A stretch of DNA of 15,392 nt from Aliishimia sp963922415 (GCA_963922415.1 CAWUIP010000087.1:1-15392), one strand, 5' to 3'; counted from the first letter of the stretch, positions 1 to 7,550 are shown. Notes: generated by a model from the sequence alone, not told the origin. Numbers and translations: made by a program.

Positions 1-809
1 GCAATCCAGACGTCAAAGTGATCCAAGGGATCGAAGCGCGGGTGATCATGCTGGGCTTCCCGCATGAAGCCGACGGTCTGAAATACTCAGACGAAACCAG
101 CGCCAATCCCTTTGCCGATGTGAAGGTGCGTCAGGCTGTGGGCCACGCCGTCAACGTGCCGGCCATCCTGCAGACGATCATGCGCGGCAATGCTGAAGAG
201 GTCAGCCAATTGGTCTCGCCTGCAATGCGCGGCTACTCCGCAGCCCTGGCCGCACGGCCTGACTATGACCCGGAGAAGGCTAAGGCGCTCCTGGCCGAAG
301 CGGGCTATGCCGACGGGTTCTCGTTCGGGCTTAAGTGCCCCAACAACCGCTATCTGAACGACGAAGCGGTCTGCCAAGCGGTGACAACCATGCTGGCGCA
401 GGTGGGGATCACGGCAAAGCTCGACGCGATGCCGGTGTCGAACTACTGGCCAGAGCTGCGCGCGGATAACTATGACATGTATCTGCTGGGCTGGTCGCCC
501 GGCACGTTGGATGCCGAACACCCCATCCGCTTCCTGGCCTCCACGCCAAACGAAGAGAAGAAACTGGGCAGTTGGAACTTTGGCGGGTTTTCGAACGCGC
601 GCGTGGACGAGTTGTTGCCGATGATCCAGTCCGAGATCGACGACGGCAAACGCCAGGCGATGCTGGATGAAGTGACGGGCATCCTCCAGGCCGAGGCCGC
701 TTATGTACCGATGTATGTCCAGCCTTTGGTCTGGGGGACACGGTCCAACGTCGACCTGGTCCAACGCCCCGACAACTTCTTTATCCTGCGCTGGGTCACC
801 GTGAACTGA
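1..809 (+). CDS. ABC transporter solute-binding protein, family 5 (peptide/Opp-Dpp type), C-terminal part
   Basis: This is the last roughly 268 residues of a periplasmic solute-binding protein; the reading frame is open from base 3 and the start lies outside the window. The fragment has the C-terminal lobe features of the DppA/OppA family (SBP_bac_5): a segment with FADVKVRQAV near the visible start, as in the conserved region where substrate-bound folds turn to the second lobe, then DPEKAKALLAEAGY, typical of this family, and a C-terminal stretch with AAYVPMYVQPLVW. Family members capture peptides, opines or related solutes in the periplasm and deliver them to a DppBC-type permease. Such permeases follow downstream, but only after an opposite-strand gene. 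The substrate cannot be inferred. Confidence in family is high; the signal peptide cannot be seen because the 5' end is missing. Confidence 0.93.
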   Translation, partial: NPDVKVIQGIEARVIMLGFPHEADGLKYSDETSANPFADVKVRQAVGHAVNVPAILQTIMRGNAEEVSQLVSPAMRGYSAALAARPDYDPEKAKALLAEAGYADGFSFGLKCPNNRYLNDEAVCQAVTTMLAQVGITAKLDAMPVSNYWPELRADNYDMYLLGWSPGTLDAEHPIRFLASTPNEEKKLGSWNFGGFSNARVDELLPMIQSEIDDGKRQAMLDEVTGILQAEAAYVPMYVQPLVWGTRSNVDLVQRPDNFFILRWVTVN

Positions 810-817
810 TCCAACAC

Positions 818-857
818 CGCCCGCCGCAACTTCATGCGGCGGGCGAGCCTATCTTTT
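818..857 (+). terminator. Hairpin terminator after the solute-binding protein gene
   Basis: A perfect 11-bp inverted repeat (818-828 with 835-845, arms cgcccgccgca/tgcggcgggcg) encloses a 6-nt loop and starts 8 bases after the stop codon. A short T-run (854-857) follows about 8 bases after the stem, so the terminator is imperfect on the plus strand. It also lies between two convergent genes. It may reduce read-through into the permease genes or protect the 3' end of the binding-protein mRNA. On the minus strand no T-run follows, so it is a poor terminator for the convergent gene. Confidence 0.7.
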
Positions 858-868
858 AGGTGCTGCCG

Positions 869-1399
869 TTACGGACCCGAACACGACCCGGCCCCGGACG
901 CAGAGGTACAGCCCGTGTCACAGTCCACTGATGCGCTGTTCCCACTGCCGTCGGTGCACGTACCTCCACCGCCTCCGCCAGAGCCTGGTGCGGTCGCCGT
1001 GCAGGTGCCGCTGTCATTGCCCGTTGAGATCGTGAACGTATCCGCACCGCAACTGACATCAATCGTCGCGAATTGGGGCGGTAACGGGCGCGGCGCGAGG
1101 CTTCCGATCCCAGAGGCCGGGCGGGTTGGCCGAACGCTTGCGGGGTCTGCCGTAAAGCATGCGCAACTGGTCTCTGTTGCTTCGCAGGTTTGCCCGCTGC
1201 CACACACGCATTTGTCGCCCGCATCGCTTTCGCACGTTGCGGGCACGATGCCGACGCAGGCTGCCTCACCCGGCAGTTTGGCGCACAGATCGCCGATCCG
1301 CTTTATCAGTTCCGCCGTCTCGGGATAGCGCGTCTGGGCCAGTGCCGAGGTAGCGGGCAAGACGAGCATGATCAAAATGGCCACAATGGGTCTGAACAT
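869..1399 (-). CDS. Secreted cysteine-rich protein, function unknown
   Basis: I do not recognise this 176-residue protein. It starts with a clear Sec signal peptide (MFRPIVAILIMLVLPATSALA, cleavage likely after residue 21), so the mature part is exported to the periplasm or beyond. The mature protein has 14 cysteines, a pattern that favours disulfides, with pairs such as CVC and CAC in the first half. The C-terminal half is low-complexity, rich in Gly, Ser and Thr, with a GSGGGGGG run. The start is well supported: a strong ribosome-binding site aggaga (1406-1411, minus strand) sits 6 bases before the ATG. The gene lies on the opposite strand between the binding protein and permeases of one ABC system, which is unusual and suggests a later insertion. 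It has no motif that assigns a job; a structural or ligand-binding secreted protein is possible. Confidence 0.75.
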   Translation of the reverse strand: MFRPIVAILIMLVLPATSALAQTRYPETAELIKRIGDLCAKLPGEAACVGIVPATCESDAGDKCVCGSGQTCEATETSCACFTADPASVRPTRPASGIGSLAPRPLPPQFATIDVSCGADTFTISTGNDSGTCTATAPGSGGGGGGTCTDGSGNSASVDCDTGCTSASGAGSCSGP

Positions 1400-1627
1400 C
1401 TTTGGTCTCCTAAATTGAGTTTTGAAAAAGTGGCTTTAGGGTACCAGACATTCGACTCAGGGTAGAGTTATCTATCTGAGGTAGCGCTAACTGCGCGGGG
1501 TTCCGCGTAAGATCGCGCACCTTGTCCGTGTCACATTAAACGCCATCCCTCATCAATTTCGCGGCACAGACTGTTCACGCGCTGGAGCGTTCTTGACCTT
1601 CGCGCGCGAACGCGACACCAAATAGGT
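1400..1627. other. Divergent intergenic region between the Cys-rich gene and the permease gene
   Basis: About 230 bases separate two divergent genes, so promoters for both should lie here. The ribosome-binding site of the minus-strand gene is at 1406-1411. The 8-bp palindrome tagcgcta lies at 1482-1489, and ctcag/ctgag half-sites flank 1456-1480. I found no convincing -35/-10 pair on either strand and no terminator. Confidence 0.4.
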
Positions 1628-2608
1628 ATGCTCGCGTTTGTCATTCGCCGTGTGGCCCAATCTGGTCTGGTTCTGCTGATTGTGGGGCTGGTTGCGTTTG
1701 CCATGTTCCGCTTTGTTGGCGATCCCATCGACAACATGCTGGGCCAAGAGCGCACGATGGAAGATATCGACCGGTTGCGCACGCAGCTTGGCCTCGATCA
1801 GCCTTTTGTGGTGCAGTACTATCGGTTTCTTGAAGGCGCTGTGCAGGGCAATTTTGGCGTGAGTTATCGCCAGGGCCGCCCCGTGGGCGAGATCTTGTTA
1901 GAGCGGGCGCCCGCAACCTTGGAATTGGCCGCTGTGAGTGGCTTTCTGGCCATCAGCATTGGCATTGCTTTGGGCGTGTTCACGGCCATCCGGCGCAACG
2001 GTGTTTGGGCCAATGTGATCATGTCGGCCTCGCTAATCGGGGTGTCCTTGCCGACGTTCCTGATTGGCATCTTGCTGATTTACCTCTTTTCGGTGGAGTT
2101 GGGCTGGCTGCCCTCTTTCGGGCGCGGGGAGGTCGTCGATCTTGGCTGGTGGTCGACCGGATTTCTGACCGCGACGGGGTTGAAGGCGCTGATTTTGCCG
2201 TCGATCACGCTTGGCCTTTACCAGATGACGCTGATCATGCGGCTGGTGCGATCCGAAATGCTGGAGGTGCTGCGCCAGGATTATATCCGGTTCGCCCGCG
2301 CGCGCGGCCTGAAGGAGCGGGCGGTGAACTTTCGCCATGCGCTCAAGAATACACTGGTGCCGGTGATCACGGTGACAGGGCTGCAGTTGGGCTCGATCAT
2401 CGCCTTTGCGATCATCACCGAGACGGTGTTTCAGTGGCCGGGGGTTGGGCTTCTCTTCATCAACGCGATCCAGTTCGTCGATATCCCGGTGATGGCGGCC
2501 TATCTGATGCTGATTTCGGTGATGTTCGTGGCGATCAACCTGATCGTGGATCTGCTCTACTTCGCTATCGACCCGCGCTTGCGGGTGGACCGCGCAGGAG
2601 GGCATTGA
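1628..2608 (+). CDS. ABC transporter permease, DppB/OppB type
   Basis: A 326-residue inner-membrane permease, the usual length for DppB. It begins with the family's typical N-terminus (MLAFVIRRV followed by a hydrophobic helix at residues 11-30). The region LRTQLGLDQPFVVQYYRFLEG (split around residues 50-70) is characteristic of DppB/OppB, as is FGVSYRQGRPVGEIL. Further helices lie at about 100-120, 133-154, 187-207, 245-265 and 288-313. The cytoplasmic coupling (EAA) loop is at about 211-233, with DYIRFARARGL, and contacts the ATPases. The ribosome-binding site is weak (tagg directly before the ATG), but the start fits the family N-terminus. It pairs with the next permease to form the channel of an importer for peptides or similar solutes. 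Because a minus-strand gene lies upstream, transcription probably starts within 1400-1627. Confidence 0.95.
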   Translation: MLAFVIRRVAQSGLVLLIVGLVAFAMFRFVGDPIDNMLGQERTMEDIDRLRTQLGLDQPFVVQYYRFLEGAVQGNFGVSYRQGRPVGEILLERAPATLELAAVSGFLAISIGIALGVFTAIRRNGVWANVIMSASLIGVSLPTFLIGILLIYLFSVELGWLPSFGRGEVVDLGWWSTGFLTATGLKALILPSITLGLYQMTLIMRLVRSEMLEVLRQDYIRFARARGLKERAVNFRHALKNTLVPVITVTGLQLGSIIAFAIITETVFQWPGVGLLFINAIQFVDIPVMAAYLMLISVMFVAINLIVDLLYFAIDPRLRVDRAGGH

Positions 2609-2834
2609 ACATGGGCGCGCAAAGCAAGGCTTGCCCCGGCGGAGGGCCGCGCACGACCTGGGGTGGGCGCCTTCAATCTCGCGCCGCGAGCGCTTTATGC
2701 CAGCCAAGCACATCCCTCAGGAAACTGTCTGCCTTGAGACATCGCAAAGCGCCCGCCCGGGGGCAGGTCGGGCGCGGCCCGGCGGACTGCGTCCTTGGTT
2801 CCGGGCCAAAACGCTACGGGAAAGAGAGCGACCA
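2609..2834. other. Structured spacer between the two permease genes
   Basis: This 226-base gap is long for the space between DppB and DppC genes, which usually nearly touch. It is GC-rich and carries perfect inverted repeats: gcgcccg/cgggcgc (2749-2755 with 2769-2775), ggcccgg/ccgggcc (2776-2782 with 2801-2807), and ggac/gtcc (2784-2787 with 2791-2794) inside the latter. The frame of the downstream permease is open through it from 2631, but the translation is Arg/Pro/Gly-rich and not like any DppC N-terminus, so I treat it as non-coding. It may be an interspersed repeat or an mRNA structure that tunes expression; its origin is unknown. Confidence 0.5.
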
Positions 2835-3791
2835 ATGACCGACGCCCCCCTGCCCGACACGCTGCAAACCAAAGACGCCTCGCGTCTGCGGCTCTTTCTG
2901 CAAAGCGACTTTGTCTACGCCTTCCGCCGTGCGCCGGTGGCCATCGTCAGCTTCTCGGTCGTGATGCTTTTGGTTCTATCGGCCATCTTCGCGCCTCTGA
3001 TCGCGCCGACAAACCCGTTTGACCCCGCCTCGCTGAACCTCATGAACGGGTTCACGCCGCCGGGAACGCCCAACGCCTTCACAGGTGAGAGCTTCTTTAT
3101 GGGCACCGATGACCAAGGGCGCGATGTGTTTTCAACCATCCTCTACGGCATGCGCATCTCTCTTTTTGTGGGCGCGGCTGCCGTTCTTTTTGCCATGGTA
3201 CTGGGCATCGTTTTGGGCCTGATCGCAGGCTATGTGGGCGGCTGGACCGAGACGATCATCATGCGCACGGCGGACGTCCAACTGACCTTCCCGGCAATCT
3301 TGGTTGCCATGCTGATCTTCGGCATCGCCAAGGGCGTGACCCCCGTGGAGTACCGCGACCAGATGGCGATCTGGGTGCTGATCCTCGCCATCGGGCTGAG
3401 CGATTGGGTGCAATTCGCGCGTGTGGTGCGAGGCGCCACACTGGTGGAGCGCAACAAGGAATATGTGATGGCCGCGCGCCTGATTGGGCGATCGCCAGTG
3501 GCGATCATGGTCAAACATATCCTGCCCAACGTCCTCTCGCCCGTCTTGGTCATTGCCACCATCAGCCTCGCGCTTGCGATCATCGCTGAAGCCACGCTCA
3601 GCTTCCTCGGCGTGGGCGCACCACCAACGCAGCCTTCGCTGGGCACGCTGATCCGCATTGGCCAAGGCTTTCTGTTCTCTGGCGAATGGTGGATCCTCTT
3701 CTTTCCCGCTTGCACCCTCCTCGCGCTGGCACTCTCGGTAAACCTTCTGGGCGACTGGCTGCGCGACGCGCTGAACCCGCGGCTGCGATAG
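2835..3791 (+). CDS. ABC transporter permease, DppC/OppC type
   Basis: A 318-residue inner-membrane permease. I chose the ATG at 2835 because it gives a normal family length and follows a purine-rich ribosome-binding site (aaagagag, 2821-2828); the frame stays open upstream to 2631, but that stretch is not DppC-like. The N-terminal OppC region (FRRAPVAIVSFSVVMLLVL, first TM at about 33-57) is followed by the family hallmark GTDDQGRDVFS at 90-100 before the core permease domain. TM helices follow at about 107-134, 151-166, 178-192, 231-255 and 285-306. The EAA loop lies at about 208-222 (KEYVMAARLIGRS), and FLGVGAPPTQPSLG at 257-270 is typical. It forms the channel with the preceding permease. 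Its TAG stop overlaps the GTG start of the next gene by one base. Confidence 0.95.
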   Translation: MTDAPLPDTLQTKDASRLRLFLQSDFVYAFRRAPVAIVSFSVVMLLVLSAIFAPLIAPTNPFDPASLNLMNGFTPPGTPNAFTGESFFMGTDDQGRDVFSTILYGMRISLFVGAAAVLFAMVLGIVLGLIAGYVGGWTETIIMRTADVQLTFPAILVAMLIFGIAKGVTPVEYRDQMAIWVLILAIGLSDWVQFARVVRGATLVERNKEYVMAARLIGRSPVAIMVKHILPNVLSPVLVIATISLALAIIAEATLSFLGVGAPPTQPSLGTLIRIGQGFLFSGEWWILFFPACTLLALALSVNLLGDWLRDALNPRLR

Positions 3792-4750
3792 TGCAGGACC
3801 GGTCGCGCCCCACCGACGCCACGCGCCTGGCGGCAGCTCTTGGGGTTGTTGCGGGGCTTGGGCTGCTCTACATCATCCTCAGCCGCGTGTTCGGCCCTCA
3901 GATCGAAGCGCTCTGGACCAGTGGCAAGCGCGAACAGGTCATGCTGGTCACAGCCCTTTTGGGCGTCTTTGGAACCTTCATCTCGGCCATCGTCGGTGTC
4001 TATCTTTTCAGCCGACAGCAACGCGCCCGCGAAGCGGAGCAGGCACAAGCCCACCAAAAGGAACTCGAAACAACGGCGCAGAAAGAGGCCAATTACCTCA
4101 AAAGCGTCGCGGCGGCACTGCGATCAGAAATCCGGGAAAGCCTTGACCGGCTGGCCTTTCAGTTCACCGAAGACCAAATCCTGAACCAACTCGCCTATGT
4201 CAGCCGCACAATCGACGAAGATCCGGCCCACGGCATGCCCGCCGGTGTGGCGATGGAAGAGAACATCATCTTCGATAGCCACAAAGAAAAAATCTTCGAG
4301 TTCCCCGAAGAGTTGGTGCGCGCGCTGGTGCGTTACTACCAGAATGACCGGTACCTCAACCGATATCTCCATGCGATGACTCAGGGGGATTTCGATGATC
4401 TGACGCCGGACCGCAAAAAGCGGGCGGCGGTGCAGTACTTGGACGTCGGGCGCACAACCTATCTTGCGGCGATCCGGGCGCGCACGATGCTCGATGCCTA
4501 CCTTGTGCACTTTTGCAAAGACGATAAGGACGTGCACGAAAACGTCACACCTGCGCGGGCCAAAAGCGCCTTTGACGGGTTCCCGTCAGATCAACACGTT
4601 ATTGACATGCTGGGCGCAGACGACAGCCAGACGTTTGAAGCGGAGCTTGCAAAAGATGCCCCCAATGCGGCGGGCGAACACAGGTTAGACAGATACACCG
4701 CAGCCGCGGGTATCGTTCCAGTTACACAATCGGCTTTGGACCCGTCATGA
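3791..4750 (+). CDS. Two-TM membrane protein with coiled coil, unknown function
   Basis: I do not recognise this 319-residue protein. The GTG at 3791 overlaps the upstream stop (TAGTG), which suggests translational coupling; an upstream in-frame ATG at 3686 would run deep into the permease gene and encode a non-family sequence. Two TM helices are visible (about 12-31 and 51-73), joined by a loop that contains GPQIEALWTSGKREQ. A charged, Ala/Gln/Glu-rich predicted coiled coil follows (about 76-122, with RQQRAREAEQAQAHQKELE), then a soluble, probably cytoplasmic, mostly helical domain with FPEELVRALVRYYQN at 171-185. No catalytic motif is apparent. It lies inside an ABC-importer operon between permease and ATPase genes, where no standard Opp/Dpp component belongs. 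It could be an unrelated passenger or an accessory factor of the transporter; I cannot tell which. Confidence 0.8.
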   Translation: MQDRSRPTDATRLAAALGVVAGLGLLYIILSRVFGPQIEALWTSGKREQVMLVTALLGVFGTFISAIVGVYLFSRQQRAREAEQAQAHQKELETTAQKEANYLKSVAAALRSEIRESLDRLAFQFTEDQILNQLAYVSRTIDEDPAHGMPAGVAMEENIIFDSHKEKIFEFPEELVRALVRYYQNDRYLNRYLHAMTQGDFDDLTPDRKKRAAVQYLDVGRTTYLAAIRARTMLDAYLVHFCKDDKDVHENVTPARAKSAFDGFPSDQHVIDMLGADDSQTFEAELAKDAPNAAGEHRLDRYTAAAGIVPVTQSALDPS

Positions 4751-4880
4751 TCATCACTCCTGTTCTGCATGCCGTGTATAGCGCATCCGTTAATGTTTTG
4801 CAAACCGGACATGCTGTGGCACATGCGTCTTGCTGGCACCCAGGCATAGGCCCCGGACACCGCACACAAGGGATATAGGC

Positions 4881-5849
4881 ATGGCTGGTCCTGTTTTAAA
4901 GCTCAATAACCTTACGGTCGAAATCCCCACCCGCCACGGCGTGCTGCGGCCCGTCGATGGGGTGTCGTATGACATCGCGCCGGGGGAGATTTTGGGTGTT
5001 GTCGGCGAAAGTGGGGCGGGCAAGTCGATGGCGGGCAATGCCGTTATCGGGCTTTTGAACCGGCCTGCGCGTGTCGCCAGTGGCGAGATCCATCTTAATG
5101 GCCAACGGATTGATGCGCTGGCGCCCGACGCGCTGCGGCGGCTTCGGGGCAAAGAGATCGGCATGGTGTTTCAGGACCCGCTGACCTCGCTCAACCCGCT
5201 GTTGCGGATCGGCGACCAGTTGGTGGAAACCATGCTCGCGCATCTGCCCATCACGCGGCACGAGGCGCAGGCGCGCGCGGTCGCGGCCCTCGAAGAGGTC
5301 GGCATTCCTGGCGCTGCCGAGCGCATTGACGCCTACCCCCATGCCTTTTCCGGTGGGATGCGGCAGCGGGTCGTGATCGCGCTGGCCCTGTGCGCCGAGC
5401 CCAGCTTGGTCATCGCGGATGAGCCTACCACAGCGCTCGACGTCTCGGTGCAGGCGCAGATCATCGCACTTCTGAAGCGGCTCTGCCGGGAACGGGGCAC
5501 GGCGGTGATGCTGATCACGCATGACATGGGCGTGATTGCCGAAGCCGCCGATAGCGTCGCGGTGATGTATGCTGGGCGCCTGGCAGAGCTTGGCCCGGTG
5601 CGCGAGGTGCTCAGCACGCCGCGCCATCCCTACACGCAAGGGCTGATGGCCTCGACCCCGCTGGCGTCAAAGGGCAAGGCGCGGCTCCATCAGATCCCCG
5701 GTGCGATGCCACGGCTTGACGCGCTGCCGATGGGCTGTGCTTTTCATCCGCGCTGCCCCTACGCCCAAGACCAATGCGGCAAGGACCCTGCCCCCACGGG
5801 TGATGTGGCCTGCCACTTCCCGCTAACCCCCGCGGAGGCCGCACAATGA
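4881..5849 (+). CDS. ABC transporter ATPase, DppD/OppD type
   Basis: A 322-residue cytoplasmic ATPase that powers the importer. The ATG at 4881 is preceded by a good ribosome-binding site (aaggga, 4868-4873); an upstream in-frame ATG at 4830 adds an unrelated 17-residue leader. The motifs are Walker A GESGAGKS (42-49), Q-loop VFQDP (Q98), signature FSGGM (156-160), Walker B LVIADEP (176-182), D-loop ALD and switch His214. The C-terminal oligopeptide-transporter extension follows (RHPYTQGLM at about 248). Four cysteines there (286, 292, 299, 311, in CAFHPRC...C...C) match the pattern reported to ligate a [4Fe-4S] cluster in some OppD-type ATPases. The stop overlaps the start of the next ATPase (ATGA). 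The 130-base gap upstream shows no clear promoter. Confidence 0.96.
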   Translation: MAGPVLKLNNLTVEIPTRHGVLRPVDGVSYDIAPGEILGVVGESGAGKSMAGNAVIGLLNRPARVASGEIHLNGQRIDALAPDALRRLRGKEIGMVFQDPLTSLNPLLRIGDQLVETMLAHLPITRHEAQARAVAALEEVGIPGAAERIDAYPHAFSGGMRQRVVIALALCAEPSLVIADEPTTALDVSVQAQIIALLKRLCRERGTAVMLITHDMGVIAEAADSVAVMYAGRLAELGPVREVLSTPRHPYTQGLMASTPLASKGKARLHQIPGAMPRLDALPMGCAFHPRCPYAQDQCGKDPAPTGDVACHFPLTPAEAAQ

Positions 5850-6808
5850 CCCTGGTTGCCGCCCAAAACCTCACTCGGATCTTTGACGTCTCCAAACCCT
5901 GGTTGAACCGGGTGCTGGAGGGCAAATCCAAAAGCCTTCTCACAGCCGTGAGCGATGTCAGCTTTGAGATCCCCGAAGGTGCGATTTATGCGCTCGTGGG
6001 CGAAAGCGGGTCCGGCAAGTCGACCATCGGCAAAATGCTCGTGGGCCTGCTTGGCCCCTCCTCTGGCGGGATCACCATCCGCGATGTGGACCTGGCGCGC
6101 GAAGAGGACGCCGACAAGGTCGCCGCCGTGCGCGCCGATATCCAGATGATCTTTCAGGACCCCTATGCCTCGCTCAACCCGCGTTGGCGTGTGCGCGACA
6201 TCATCGCAGAGCCTATCGCCGCGAAGGGTGGCGTGACCGAGGGGCTGGCCGAGGCGCTTCTGGAGAAAGTGGGCCTGTCGGCCCGGGACGCGGGCAAGTT
6301 CCCGCACGAATTTTCCGGCGGGCAGCGGCAGCGGATTTGCATTGCGCGCGCGCTCGCCTCTGAACCCAAACTCATCGTCTGCGATGAGCCGACCTCGGCG
6401 CTTGATGTGTCCGTCCAGGCGCAGGTTCTCAACCTCATGAGCGATCTGCGCGACGATTTGGGCCTGACATATGTCTTCATCAGCCACGACCTGACCGTGG
6501 TCCAACACATGGCCGATGTGATTGGTGTGCTGTATCTGGGCCGCCTTGTGGAAGAGGCCGCACCCGACGCCCTCTTTGCCGCGCCCAAGCACCCCTATAC
6601 GCAGATGTTGCTGGAGGCCGCGCCGCGCCTGGATGCTTTTGGCCGCGACGTGCCGCCGCCGCAAGGTGAGATCCCCGATCCGATCAACCCACCCTCGGGC
6701 TGCGCCTTTCACCCGCGCTGCCCCCTGGCCACCGACCGATGCAAAACAGAGCGGCCTGAAATGCGCCGTTTGGGCCAGCGGCGGGTGGCCTGCCACCTGG
6801 CGGAGTGA
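5846..6808 (+). CDS. ABC transporter ATPase, DppF/OppF type
   Basis: A 320-residue second ATPase that forms a heterodimer with the preceding one. The start overlaps the upstream stop as ATGA and has a strong ribosome-binding site (gcggagg, 5832-5838). The motifs are Walker A GESGSGKS (52-59), Q-loop IFQDPYASLNPRW (Q104), signature FSGGQ (156-160), Walker B LIVCDEP (176-182), D-loop ALD and switch His214. Residues 18-31 form a short insertion (WLNRVLEGKSKS region), common in DppF-like proteins, before the first core strand. The C-terminal extension again has CAFHPRC...C...C (Cys286, 292, 299, 316), the possible Fe-S site. Its TGA overlaps the GTG start of the following gene. Confidence 0.96.
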   Translation: MTLVAAQNLTRIFDVSKPWLNRVLEGKSKSLLTAVSDVSFEIPEGAIYALVGESGSGKSTIGKMLVGLLGPSSGGITIRDVDLAREEDADKVAAVRADIQMIFQDPYASLNPRWRVRDIIAEPIAAKGGVTEGLAEALLEKVGLSARDAGKFPHEFSGGQRQRICIARALASEPKLIVCDEPTSALDVSVQAQVLNLMSDLRDDLGLTYVFISHDLTVVQHMADVIGVLYLGRLVEEAAPDALFAAPKHPYTQMLLEAAPRLDAFGRDVPPPQGEIPDPINPPSGCAFHPRCPLATDRCKTERPEMRRLGQRRVACHLAE

Positions 6809-7473
6809 CTCCGGTGCAGCGCGCACGCCAGATCTGGACCATCACTGCGCCGCTTCTGCTCTGCCTGATGGCCTTGGGCTTTGTCGGCCATGCGATGGGC
6901 CGCGGGCTTTTGATCTTTGACGCGTTCGAGCGGGCGACCTCGCGGTTGATCCACAGTGATCTGCTCAGCGATGGCGCAATCTATGGGCACATGTTTCTGG
7001 GTGGCGCGCTGACGCTTCTGGCGCCCTTGCAACTGATCCCACAGATCCGTCGCCGCCTGCCGCGCCTGCACCATGTCATTGGCTATATCATGGCGCCGCT
7101 GGCCCTTCTGACAAGCCTTGGCGGGCTGATCTATATCGCGCTGCAAGGCACCATCGGCGGCCCTTTGATGAGCGCGGGCTTTGCGCTCTACGGCCTCTTA
7201 ATGGCCACCAGCGCGGTCCAAACCGTGCGCATGGCGCGGGGCCGCGACCCACGGCATCAGATCTGGGCGCTGCGCTTGGTGATCTTGGCGCTGGCCTCTT
7301 GGATCTACCGGGTCCACTACGGGATTTGGTACGCCCTCACCGACGGCGCCGCATCTAACCCGGAGTTCACGGGCCTTTTCGATCAGGTCCAGACGTTCGC
7401 ATTTTATCTGCCTTATCTGATCCTCTTGGAGATCTGGTGGCGCCGCCGCCCGCGCGGCCAAAGTGCCCCATAA
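6805..7473 (+). CDS. DUF2306-like polytopic membrane protein
   Basis: A 222-residue integral membrane protein of unknown function. It starts at a GTG that overlaps the TGA of the ATPase (GTGA), with cggag just upstream; a second GTG at 6814 is an alternative. Helices lie at about 12-37, 60-79, 90-112, 120-141, 152-172 and 195-212. The segment HMFLGGALTLLAPLQLIPQIR followed by a cytoplasmic RRRLPRLHHVIGY resembles the DUF2306 family signature (histidine near the start of a helix, then a proline and double-histidine turn before the next helix). Conserved-looking histidines are His62, His89, His90, His151 and His171. The domain call is by memory of the family pattern and not by search. Tight coupling places it in the importer operon, though no transport role is known. 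Confidence 0.78.
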   Translation: MTPVQRARQIWTITAPLLLCLMALGFVGHAMGRGLLIFDAFERATSRLIHSDLLSDGAIYGHMFLGGALTLLAPLQLIPQIRRRLPRLHHVIGYIMAPLALLTSLGGLIYIALQGTIGGPLMSAGFALYGLLMATSAVQTVRMARGRDPRHQIWALRLVILALASWIYRVHYGIWYALTDGAASNPEFTGLFDQVQTFAFYLPYLILLEIWWRRRPRGQSAP

Positions 7474-7512
7474 CGCCAAAGCACAAAGTTTGATCACACG
7501 CCGTTTCTTTTT

Positions 7513-7550
7513 GCAGGTGTGTAACCTGCCGCTTGCGTTACCGTGACACC
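7513..7550. promoter_or_regulatory. Overlapping hairpins upstream of the ATP-grasp gene
   Basis: Two alternative inverted-repeat pairings share sequence in the 96-base gap before the ATP-grasp gene. One is gcaggt/acctgc (7513-7518 with 7524-7529, 5-nt loop). The other combines ggtgt/acacc (7516-7520 with 7546-7550) and gtaac/gttac (7521-7525 with 7537-7541). They cannot form together. The region should contain the operon promoter, but I found no convincing -35/-10 pair. A regulatory role is speculation. Confidence 0.3.

Noticed and set aside
834..1328. Plus-strand open frame of 164 codons
   Set aside because: It lies antisense to the Cys-rich gene, is Pro/Ser-rich, lacks a ribosome-binding site, and is less plausible than the minus-strand frame with signal peptide and strong ribosome-binding site.
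2631..2834. N-terminal extension of the DppC-type permease
   Set aside because: The translation is Arg/Pro/Gly-rich and unlike the family; the ATG at 2835 gives normal length and has a ribosome-binding site.
3686..3790. ATG at 3686 as start of the coiled-coil protein
   Set aside because: It would overlap the permease gene by over 100 bases out of frame; the GTG at 3791 fits a coupled start.
5759..6826. Minus-strand open frame of 355 codons
   Set aside because: It is a long antisense shadow of the DppF-type ATPase, which has all its motifs on the plus strand.
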